Source: DASYAN01 sp036501345 (GTDB lineage Bacteria; Chloroflexota; Ktedonobacteria; Ktedonobacterales; Ktedonobacteraceae). From it: DNA of 22,152 nt. The stretch is from contig DASYAN010000051.1 of NCBI GenBank assembly GCA_036501345.1, forward strand, positions 1 to 22,152. The letters run 5' to 3'. Shown in pieces: positions 1-6,703 of this stretch (within the stretch, counting starts at the first letter, position 1; each line of letters begins with the position of its first letter). The notes under the pieces were generated by a model that worked only from the letters and a program-made list of their open reading frames with translations, made no database searches and was not told where the DNA came from. Position numbers and translations under genes: made by a program.

Positions 1-1
1 G

Positions 2-274
2 GTTGGTGCTACTACTATCGAAGGCTATGAGCACTGCCCATTGCCATCCCTAAAACGCCTTATTGAGATCAATGAGGAGGCCGTAAGCTGGCTACGTCCA
101 GATCGTAGCAGTAAAGTTGTCGGTCTCACCCTTATTACAAACCATCTTAGTGAGCAAGAGGCACGCAATGCTGTGATGAGAATAGAAGATGAGACAGGGT
201 TACCAGCTACCGATGTCGTTCGCTTCGGGGCTGGTCGTTTAATGGATGCGCTCAGCAGCCATTTTGCGTCTTAA
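2..274 (+). CDS. DUF1611 / DgcN-like protein, C-terminal fragment
   Basis: Partial gene; the reading frame is open from base 2 to the TAA at 272-274, and the 5' part lies outside the window. The visible 90 residues match what I remember of the C-terminal part of the DUF1611 P-loop family: a conserved stretch 'HCPLPSLKRLIEI', then 'KVVGLTLITNHLSEQEA', then 'ETGLPATDVVRFGAGRLMDAL' split around an acidic helix. Known for the family: members are frequently encoded beside a dipeptide-epimerase homologue, and DgcN has been reported as a D-glutamate N-acetyltransferase working with DgcA. A dipeptide epimerase does lie in the same orientation at 2466-3479, which supports the call, although another gene intervenes. 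The family call is fairly sure; the D-glutamate role is inferred from context only. A TTG at 41 could be taken as a start, but the frame is open upstream of it, so it is almost certainly internal. Confidence 0.75.
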   Translation, partial: VGATTIEGYEHCPLPSLKRLIEINEEAVSWLRPDRSSKVVGLTLITNHLSEQEARNAVMRIEDETGLPATDVVRFGAGRLMDALSSHFAS

Positions 275-321
275 CCACCAAGATCTGCATATCTTATCCC
301 AGGTTTACCGCTAGAGAGCTT

Positions 322-2100
322 TTATCCACTTGTAATCACTGTCGGCTCGAGTAAGGGACTGCTGATAGGCGGTACTTCAGGAGCGAAACGAGTAAGGTAA
401 AAGAAATCGCGCTGGGTTCCGTACAGGTATTCATAGCCAGTCCCTTGCATCTGCGGATTAAGTTTGCTGGCGATAATCGGTCCATTGTTATCGCGGTTGT
501 AGAGAAAGGCGCGTACCCAGAAAGGGTTGATGTCTGTTTGCATTGCCATCACCGCGCCTGCAGCTTTCAGGGCCTCACCGAGAGTCTCCGCTGTGAGTGC
601 GTTGCCAGCAGCGTAGAGAAGTGTGCCTTGTGCCGTGATGCCGATAGCTGAACGCCAGGTATAGGTGCTGTTCAAAATGGTGCCACCCCATGCTCTACCA
701 TCCTGTGTCAAGGGATTAATAGCTCCCTGGTTAATCAGTAAAGCGGCATTTTGTCGCCATGCCACAAGATCTGCATTCTGACTATTGAGTCGTGGATCAA
801 CTCCCCACTCACCGAGGATAAGTTTACCTTGTGTGGTTATTGCAATAGTGGCAGCGTTGGGCTGTGGTGGCACGTACACAACTCCGTTGGTCATTAACCC
901 GTATTGGCCGTCAGCATACTTGAAACCACCATTAAAGGCTGCGAGCAATGTATTCCCTTGCACATTATCTGCGGGAATTATCCCAGGGCCGTGCACCCCT
1001 CTCGGTCCACCCGGTTCGGTGGTACCGCCGACGATGTGCAGCAAGGTGAAGCGATCATCAAATTGCAGTAACGTGACAATGGCATAGGGATGTGATGGAT
1101 CAGGGCGAATGAAGGCCTTAGCATCCAGTGGTAGATAGTTGTAAAGTCCGGGAGCGTTATCCTGTGTTGACCAGACCCCTTCGCCAGCAAGTGCCGGGTA
1201 AACCAAGGGTGTCATCGAGGGCAATGACATGGGCGACAGGGTTGACCAGGCAGGAGGTGTTGACAATGGTATTGGTGATGGTGTAGGATGCTGCGCCTTT
1301 GCCACCTTCCACGGTGTTTTAACCTGCTTGTTGCCGAGTTGATACTGCATCTGGGAAGCTGTATTGGAGAGGCCAAGATACCATGACTCAATCTGAGCCG
1401 TTATTGTAGGTCCAGCCAATGCACGCAAGTTATCAGCCATCCACGCCCCCGCTACGCCATTTCCCTGGCTCGTAAAGATGATTGCAATAATAGTGATAAT
1501 AGAACAAAATGCAAATAAAACTCCTAATCTGTTTTTGCGTAATTTGTGCCGCTTTCGTTTGTGCTTCTGATGTGGCTGTACTAGTGGTAGTGATTCAGGA
1601 GTTGATAGCTGCAATGGCTCTATAGCAGTAGTAATGGCAGGCATTAGTTCAGTCGGACCATCAGTTAAAGCCCCAAGAAATGGTTGCTGCGATGACTCAG
1701 CGACAGGAGTAATGGTTGATGTTAGATTGGTTGGAACAGCAGTTGACGCTCCAAGAGAGAGTTGTAGTAACAGCTCAGCGGCAGGAGTGATGGCAGGTGT
1801 TAGCTTGGTTGGACCATCAATGGAGGTTTCAGGAAAAAGTAGCCGTGACCGCTCAGCAACAGAAGCGCTGGTGGGTGTTAGATTGATTGGACCATCAACC
1901 GTGGCACCAGGAGAGAGTTGCAGTAACAGCTCAGCGGCAGACGTTAGCTCAGTTGTAGTGTCGACTAGATGTTCAGGATAAAGCGTCTTGGTAAGAGGGT
2001 CCTCTGCAATGTTGTATAGTGGGATTAAGGAAGATTTTGCAAACCGCCGTTTACGTCCTATAAACTGCTGCTGATTTGGTACTTGTGGATCAAATGACAT
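322..2100 (-). CDS. Membrane-anchored phosphodiester glycosidase (NAGPA/DUF2233-type) with N-terminal 26-residue repeats
   Basis: 592 residues. Residues 1-50 are a basic N-terminus. Residues 53-160 consist of about four imperfect 26-residue repeats (ITPAAE-LLLQLS-GA-DGPTNLTP type). A Lys/Arg-rich stop ('KHKRKRHKLRKNR', 179-191) precedes one membrane segment at about 192-210. A Pro/Thr/Ser linker follows at 270-300, then the extracytoplasmic domain at about 305-580. That domain carries family landmarks: 'AAFNGGFK' (387-394), 'GLMTNGVVYVPP' (401-412), 'GEWGVDPR', and later 'WRSAIGITAQGTLLYAAG' and 'MAMQTDINPFWVRAF'. The family hydrolyses phosphodiester-linked sugars, as in human uncovering enzyme NAGPA and bacterial exopolysaccharide enzymes; substrate here unknown. 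The C-terminal loop reads TDINPFW rather than the DGGGS of classical members. By charge, the repeat region should be cytoplasmic. The best purine-rich stretch (AGGGGG) lies about 13 bases before the ATG, a loose ribosome site. The gene sits inverted between the dgcN-like and dgcA-like genes. Confidence 0.88.
   Translation of the reverse strand: MSFDPQVPNQQQFIGRKRRFAKSSLIPLYNIAEDPLTKTLYPEHLVDTTTELTSAAELLLQLSPGATVDGPINLTPTSASVAERSRLLFPETSIDGPTKLTPAITPAAELLLQLSLGASTAVPTNLTSTITPVAESSQQPFLGALTDGPTELMPAITTAIEPLQLSTPESLPLVQPHQKHKRKRHKLRKNRLGVLFAFCSIITIIAIIFTSQGNGVAGAWMADNLRALAGPTITAQIESWYLGLSNTASQMQYQLGNKQVKTPWKVAKAQHPTPSPIPLSTPPAWSTLSPMSLPSMTPLVYPALAGEGVWSTQDNAPGLYNYLPLDAKAFIRPDPSHPYAIVTLLQFDDRFTLLHIVGGTTEPGGPRGVHGPGIIPADNVQGNTLLAAFNGGFKYADGQYGLMTNGVVYVPPQPNAATIAITTQGKLILGEWGVDPRLNSQNADLVAWRQNAALLINQGAINPLTQDGRAWGGTILNSTYTWRSAIGITAQGTLLYAAGNALTAETLGEALKAAGAVMAMQTDINPFWVRAFLYNRDNNGPIIASKLNPQMQGTGYEYLYGTQRDFFYLTRFAPEVPPISSPLLEPTVITSG
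1639..1944 (-). repeat. Imperfect 78-bp tandem repeats coding for 26-residue units
   Basis: About four in-frame units of 78 bp inside the phosphodiester glycosidase gene (protein residues 53-154; the first unit is 24 residues, the next three are 26). Units share a pattern of a small acidic-start helix (PAAE-LLLQLS), a GA/S step and a DGPT-LTP end. The divergence between units is mostly substitution, so the array is old rather than freshly expanded. Confidence 0.75.
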
Positions 2101-2465
2101 TTTGACTAGAATACCCCCTGAAAGATAATTTCTTACTCATGCCTTGCCATATTTTAAGGCATCAAAAGATAGGCTATAATCGATATAGGAAAATTGTTCT
2201 TAGCGATACTTTCTATATATCGCTGATCTATCATCCATATATTAGACATATAGATCATATCATCGTATACTGATGGATAGAAAGAGAAATTTCTATGCTA
2301 CTTTCTGTCCTTTTTTAGAATACTTCACGAGAGAGGCTTTCTTCTAGGGATAAAGAGGGACAACTTGAGGCGAGAAAGGGGACAACTTGAGGAGGCTCTC
2401 ATCGCGCAGGGTCCAAACTATTAAGTTATTTTTGAACTATGTCCAAAGAAAGAGAGGATCATCAT
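2101..2465. promoter_or_regulatory. Divergent intergenic region between glycosidase and epimerase genes
   Basis: Both flanking genes start outward from this AT-rich stretch, so it should hold both promoters. Visible elements: a 7-bp inverted repeat ATGCCTT/AAGGCAT (2139-2145 and 2156-2162) close to the glycosidase start; a 7-bp inverted repeat AGCGATA/TATCGCT (2202-2208 and 2218-2224); and two copies of a 14-bp direct repeat nearer the epimerase (separate entry). I cannot fix -10/-35 boxes with confidence, and no reading frame here looks coding. Confidence 0.5.
2357..2392 (+). repeat. 14-bp direct repeat, 22 bp apart, upstream of the dipeptide epimerase
   Basis: GGGACAACTTGAGG occurs at 2357-2370 and again, identically, at 2379-2392. 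The 22-bp period is close to two helical turns, which places both copies on the same face of the DNA, as expected for a tandem operator. The downstream copy ends 73 bp before the preferred epimerase start. An alternative is the inner repeat of a vanished insertion-sequence end. The core ACTTGAGG also occurs upstream of both epimerase-like paralogues (6477-6484 and 19082-19089). Confidence 0.5.
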
Positions 2466-3479
2466 ATGCTACATCTCACTGCCAAACCTATTGAGCTGAA
2501 ACTGACTACACCATTCCGCATTTCACGTGGTGTAGAGTACACAGCCCCCAACGTGATTATTCACGTGACTCACAATGAATTCACTGGCTATGGTGAAGCC
2601 GCGCCAAGTCCGTATTATGGAGAAAGTGCAGAGACAGTGCAGGCTTGCTTGGCCCTCCTTGCAGATCATCTTAGTGATGATCCATTTCTCATTGATGATC
2701 TCCACCATCGCCTCGATAGTCTTATCCAGCTCAATCCCTCGGTGAAGGCTGCGATTGATATGGCTTTCTACGACCTCATGGGCAAGATGCTCGGTGTACC
2801 ACTCTACAAACTACTGGGACTCAATCCAGAACACACCCTGTACACCTCCTTCACCATCGGCATCGACTCACCTCAGGAAATGGCAAAGAAAGCCCAGCTC
2901 GCCAAGGATTATCCCATCCTTAAAATTAAAGTTGGTACCAAACATGATCTCGATATCATCAAGGCTATCCGCGATGTTTCTGCTGCTGTTATCCGTGTTG
3001 ATGCAAATACGGCATGGACACCCAAGGAAGCTATCAAAAATATTAATGCTTTCGAGCCCTACAACATCGAGTTTGTCGAACAACCTGTTTCTGCACGCGA
3101 TCTCGCAGGCCTGAAGATGATCCGTGACAATGTATCTCTGCCCATCATTGCTGATGAAAGCTGTGTGACCATCGAAGATATTGCCAGATTAAGTGAATGC
3201 GTGGATGGGGTTAGTTTCAAACTGATGAAGAATAATGGTATCAGAAATGTTTTCAAGATGATCCAGGTAGCACGAGCCCATCATCTGCGTGTTATGCTGG
3301 GTTGTATGATCGAAAGCTCACTGGCAATTACTGCGGCAGCGCATTTGACACCTCTTGTGGACTATGCAGACCTGGATGGACATTTACTGATCGATAACGA
3401 TCCTTATGAAGGTGTGAAGGTCAAAAATGGCAAACTTGTATTGCCAGATGGGCCTGGATTGGGAGTAAAAGCGCGATAA
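2466..3479 (+). CDS. Dipeptide epimerase / DgcA-like enolase-superfamily enzyme
   Basis: 337 residues from the ATG at 2466. That start is preferred because AGAGAGGA lies 7 bases upstream, whereas the earlier in-frame ATG at 2439 has no ribosome site. The enzyme belongs to the muconate-lactonizing subgroup of the enolase superfamily. A capping domain (1-115) is followed by the barrel. All acid-base and metal residues are present: the KIK motif (K153, K155), metal ligands D179 (RVDAN), E205 (FVEQP) and D230 (ADES), and the opposite base K252 (SFKLMK). A late 'DLDG' resembles the D-x-D that in dipeptide epimerases binds the substrate amino group. Known members epimerise L-Ala-D/L-Glu and related dipeptides; the DgcA branch racemises N-acetyl-D-glutamate and pairs with DUF1611 proteins. 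The DgcN-like fragment at the left edge makes the second role plausible, but sequence alone does not separate the two. A strong terminator follows. Confidence 0.85.
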   Translation: MLHLTAKPIELKLTTPFRISRGVEYTAPNVIIHVTHNEFTGYGEAAPSPYYGESAETVQACLALLADHLSDDPFLIDDLHHRLDSLIQLNPSVKAAIDMAFYDLMGKMLGVPLYKLLGLNPEHTLYTSFTIGIDSPQEMAKKAQLAKDYPILKIKVGTKHDLDIIKAIRDVSAAVIRVDANTAWTPKEAIKNINAFEPYNIEFVEQPVSARDLAGLKMIRDNVSLPIIADESCVTIEDIARLSECVDGVSFKLMKNNGIRNVFKMIQVARAHHLRVMLGCMIESSLAITAAAHLTPLVDYADLDGHLLIDNDPYEGVKVKNGKLVLPDGPGLGVKAR

Positions 3480-3496
3480 GCGTAGAGGAGAAAGTA

Positions 3497-3540
3497 AGAA
3501 ACCGCCTAGCTACGAAATGCAGCTTAGGCGGTTTCTTTGT
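3497..3540. terminator. Bidirectional intrinsic terminator
   Basis: A stem of about 15 bp (AGAAACCGCCTAGCT at 3497-3511 against AGCTTAGGCGGTTTCT at 3521-3536, one bulged A) with a 9-base loop is followed by a T-rich run on the + strand. In the - direction the stem ends in TTTCT followed by TACTTTCT. It sits between the convergent epimerase (ends 3479) and the long SDR fusion gene (ends 3552), so it can serve both. Confidence 0.85.
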
Positions 3541-3551
3541 GTTAGCGAGAC

Positions 3552-6278
3552 TCACGAGCCAGCAATTGGTTGTACCTTGATGATGATCTTTTTGGCATCA
3601 GTTGGCAAAGTGTGGCCATCACCTCCCTGGAGGTGGATATTGGCCTGCTTGACACCGTTTTGCCGTAACAAAAAGCTCTGTGCAGCCTGCTTGTTTTTCC
3701 CTGCTAATGAGTTAGCCCAAGCCTGTTGCTGGTTTCTATGCAATTGCAAAACCCATGTTCCGTGTGCTTCAACGGGAACGGTAATCGTGCCTTGGCTGGC
3801 ATCGCTGATGCTAGCATCCTTCACCGTGGTCGTAATCTGACCCGATAAGGCATAGAGACTACCCAGATCTCTTTTGGCCTGCTCAGCCAATTCTTGGGCC
3901 GCCATTTTTGCTGCTGCATCTTGATCGTAAGCCTCTCCACTGCAGCTAAACACAACTGTGACTGTCACCGAATCGGCTATATCACCTGCTTTGTGATCAG
4001 CAGAGACCTGCGGTTGGCATTGTGGGTTGCCAACTAGCTGCTCGTTTGGGGCTAGTTGGGGTTGCAAAACGTTTGCAGCGGAAGGCGTATTTGCGGCTTC
4101 CAGGTCGTTGGCGGCAGCATCAATGTCGCTCTGCTGCACAACGGATGAGTTCGTTGTGTTTTGACCGTTGTTAGTGGGCTGACTCGTGTCATCAGTTGAT
4201 CCATCAGTAGAGGTCGATGCATTCGCCACTTGAACTGACTTCGAAACAGGCTGTGTTGTGGCAGAGACCTGACGCGCCTTTATCTGGTGCTGTCTGACGT
4301 CAGGATTACCAGTGACAGCTGTCAAAGGGAAGGTATTTTCGAGCGTCTTGCTAGCATCAGTGGTAATAGTAATCATTGCAGAAGAGGCTGTTCCTTGCTG
4401 TGTTACGACAGCCGATGGGCTACCGATGAACTGGGTGTAGATAGCCAAGCAGCCGCCAAGCATCAGTAGACCAACCAGCAATAGAGTGATAATTGCCACA
4501 CCCATGTGATTTTGCTCGGTGTATCTTGGTGCTGGCCTGGTGAGCCTATTGGGTGGTATCCAGGGATTGGTGGGGATCACTGTAGATGGTGTAGGTAATA
4601 TTGGAATATGCTCATCCTGTTTGTCTGCAGGATCATTAACGCCAGAATATGGGAGATGCTGCTCCTGTTGTGCATCTGCGAGAGTATCCATTTGCGTTTC
4701 TATTGGCTGTGCTGCATCAGCTATCGGCTCTGTGACAGAGCTATCTGCTTGATCGGTATGATGCCTCTGCGAAACCGTTTGGCCATCTGCCTGTTTAGTT
4801 TCAGGCAGAGGCATTGCCGTCAGGTTAGGAGCCGTAGCTTTGTTTGCTGTAGCATAGTCATTCGCGGCTTCTATTGGCGGTACCGTATCAATGACCAGCT
4901 CTGCAATGTAACTATCAGGCTGTTTGGTATCAGGCAGAGGCATTGCTGTCAGGTTAGGAGCCGTGGCTTTGCTTGCTGTAGCATAGTCATTCGTCGCTGC
5001 TGTTGGCTGTGCCGTATCAGCTACCTGCTCTACCATATGGCTGGGTTGAGGTGTCTGGCTATCTGCTGGACCTGTCTCAGGCTTCATTGCTACTCTCAGC
5101 TTTGCCGTAACCTTACTCACTGTGGAGTAGTCCTCTGGTGCTTCTTCTATTGGCTGCAGCATATCAGGTGTCGGCTCTGCAAAACGGTTGTACATTTGCT
5201 TAGTTTGAGGCTCTAGCTCAGTTGTCAGGTTAATGAGCGTGTCCTTCTTTGTGACTATATAGTCCTCGGAAGACATCGGTCCATCATCACTGCAGTCCTG
5301 ATGTACAACTCTTCTGGCTGCTAAGTTCGGCCTGTGCTCATACAAGCGACGAATGAACTCAAACTCGTAGGCCAAGCCATCACGCAAGTCCATACGGGGA
5401 TAATAGTCAAGCAATTGTTGCGCACGCTGTGTATTCGCACAGATATGGCGTACATCATCATTCTGGCTATCATCAATAGCTACTTTGATATGCGATCCAC
5501 TGATCTCTTCTAGCAACTCGACTATGCTACGCAAAGTTACACTCGTCCCGCTGGCAATATTGATTACCTGTCCAACTACCTCACTTGCCGCTGCTCGTAT
5601 ATTGGCCTCGATAACATCATCAATATAGATGAAATCACGCGTTTGGTACCCATCTCCATGGAGGCAAAGCGGCTCATGGCATACGATAGCCTTGCAGAAG
5701 CGGTGAAAGGCCATGTCCGGTCGCTGGCGTGGGCCATAGACGTTGAAGTAGCGCAGAGAGACCGTTGGCAGGCCAAATCGCCGATTATAGAGTGAGCACA
5801 GGCTCTCCGCAGCTAGTTTGGTTACCCCATGGGGGGAACGCGGTCGCTCCAGTTCATCCTCGTGGACTGGTAAACGTGCTGCCTGGCCATAGACAGATGA
5901 GGAGGAGGCATACACAAAGCGTCTGATCCAGCCAAAGCGCAGGGCTACCTCCAGCAAGCGTAATGTGGTCAGCACATTGCTCTCGGTATAATGGGTAAAT
6001 GCGCTCGCCCAGTTGGTTTGTCCCGTCTCCTGTCCTGCCTGATGGAAAATCCAGTCCACCCCTTCTAGCAGTGGCTGCAGAGTGACATCCACAAGGTCGC
6101 CCTCGATGAATTGAAACCTGTTCCACGAACGAGACCCTTCTAGATTACGCTCTTTGAGCCAGCGATCATAGTCGTCGGTGAACGAGTCAATGCCACACAC
6201 TTCGTGTCCATCAGCGAGCAAACGCTCAGCCAAATGTGAGCCTACAAAGCCAGCGGCACCAGTTACGAAACATCGCAT
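3552..6278 (-). CDS. Fusion: NAD-sugar epimerase-like domain, repeat linker, membrane span, baseplate-J-like ectodomain
   Basis: 908 residues. Residues 1-320 are an extended-SDR sugar-nucleotide epimerase/dehydratase domain: NAD-binding GAAGFVG (7-13), 'YASSSSVYG' (123-131), 'RYFNVYGPRQRPDM' (177-189), 'RDFIYIDDV' (214-222). The catalytic Tyr of YxxxK is His150 (SPHGVTK, Lys154 kept). Residues 340-585 are a Thr/Ala/Pro/Gln linker with 43-residue repeats. One membrane span lies at about 592-616. Residues 620-908 are extracytoplasmic and resemble, from memory, the C-terminal region of ktedonobacterial baseplate J/gp47-like proteins: 'QSDIDAAANDLEAA', 'VTVTVVFSCSGEAYD', 'VEAHGTWVLQL', then a Gly/Leu-rich end. 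AGAGGA lies 6 bases before the ATG. A shorter paralogue without the membrane part is at 17716-18846. The SDR and membrane calls are firm; the ectodomain call is moderate. The fused protein's function is unknown. Confidence 0.8.
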   Translation of the reverse strand: MRCFVTGAAGFVGSHLAERLLADGHEVCGIDSFTDDYDRWLKERNLEGSRSWNRFQFIEGDLVDVTLQPLLEGVDWIFHQAGQETGQTNWASAFTHYTESNVLTTLRLLEVALRFGWIRRFVYASSSSVYGQAARLPVHEDELERPRSPHGVTKLAAESLCSLYNRRFGLPTVSLRYFNVYGPRQRPDMAFHRFCKAIVCHEPLCLHGDGYQTRDFIYIDDVIEANIRAAASEVVGQVINIASGTSVTLRSIVELLEEISGSHIKVAIDDSQNDDVRHICANTQRAQQLLDYYPRMDLRDGLAYEFEFIRRLYEHRPNLAARRVVHQDCSDDGPMSSEDYIVTKKDTLINLTTELEPQTKQMYNRFAEPTPDMLQPIEEAPEDYSTVSKVTAKLRVAMKPETGPADSQTPQPSHMVEQVADTAQPTAATNDYATASKATAPNLTAMPLPDTKQPDSYIAELVIDTVPPIEAANDYATANKATAPNLTAMPLPETKQADGQTVSQRHHTDQADSSVTEPIADAAQPIETQMDTLADAQQEQHLPYSGVNDPADKQDEHIPILPTPSTVIPTNPWIPPNRLTRPAPRYTEQNHMGVAIITLLLVGLLMLGGCLAIYTQFIGSPSAVVTQQGTASSAMITITTDASKTLENTFPLTAVTGNPDVRQHQIKARQVSATTQPVSKSVQVANASTSTDGSTDDTSQPTNNGQNTTNSSVVQQSDIDAAANDLEAANTPSAANVLQPQLAPNEQLVGNPQCQPQVSADHKAGDIADSVTVTVVFSCSGEAYDQDAAAKMAAQELAEQAKRDLGSLYALSGQITTTVKDASISDASQGTITVPVEAHGTWVLQLHRNQQQAWANSLAGKNKQAAQSFLLRQNGVKQANIHLQGGDGHTLPTDAKKIIIKVQPIAGS
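4801..5058 (-). repeat. 129-bp tandem repeat (43 residues) in the SDR fusion linker
   Basis: Two adjacent copies with a 129-bp period begin at 4801 and 4930; the first 64 bases of each are nearly identical (encoding ATAPNLTAMPLP-TKQ and the preceding DYATA-K). A third, diverged copy lies just above 5058 in the window, nearer the catalytic domain (protein residues 383-407, DYSTVSKVTAKL). The low divergence of the first two shows recent expansion of the linker. Confidence 0.75.
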
Positions 6279-6703
6279 GATTTTTCCTCTGTTTTCTTCC
6301 TGTTCTCGTGCAGTTTCCGATCGTAGGAGGTGCTACCCAGAGCTAGCGAAATCTACTGCTTCACACTGCTGATACACCTTCCTTCCAATACTCCACACAT
6401 GCGGTGTGGCAGGAAAGACTGGTCCACCCCCGGTATTAGATGTTCCTAATCTCGTCATCGGCACACGAAGAGAAAAACTTGAGGATATATAGTGGTTAGG
6501 CAACGCCTCAAGCAAGGATAGAGCAAGCTTGAGGCATTGTGGTTACATAGAACATATCTACCGCGTCTTTTCAATTGCGTTGATGAAAAAAGGCATCTGC
6601 CAGATAAGATGTCAGGTAGTTGTCAGTTGCCACACATCCCTCTCTCGATTATCCTTAAGAAGTGCAAGATGCCAGATGAGTGTGATTAGTAAGGGGATCA
6701 TGT
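6279..6703. promoter_or_regulatory. Divergent intergenic region with conserved SDR upstream boxes
   Basis: This lies between the SDR fusion gene (-) and the pseudokinase gene (+). Two blocks are shared with the region upstream of the short SDR paralogue: a 69-bp block next to the start codon (6279-6347, matching 18847-18915) and a distal block of about 49 bp (6441-6489, matching 19046-19094). The DNA between them does not match. A 9-bp perfect inverted repeat GCCTCAAGC/GCTTGAGGC (6505-6513, 6527-6535, 13-base loop) lies just beyond the distal block. The pseudokinase ribosome site AAGGGG ends 7 bases before its ATG. No convincing coding frame is present. Confidence 0.55.
6505..6535. promoter_or_regulatory. 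9-bp inverted repeat, possible operator or hairpin
   Basis: GCCTCAAGC (6505-6513) and GCTTGAGGC (6527-6535) are perfect complements around a 13-base centre. There is no T-run on either side, so an operator is likelier than a terminator. The arms contain the same CTTGAGG core seen at 2364-2370, 2386-2392, 6478-6484 and 19083-19089. Confidence 0.4.

Noticed and set aside
2439..2465. Earlier ATG for the dipeptide epimerase
   Set aside because: No ribosome site precedes it, whereas the ATG at 2466 has AGAGAGGA at ideal spacing and starts where the family usually starts.
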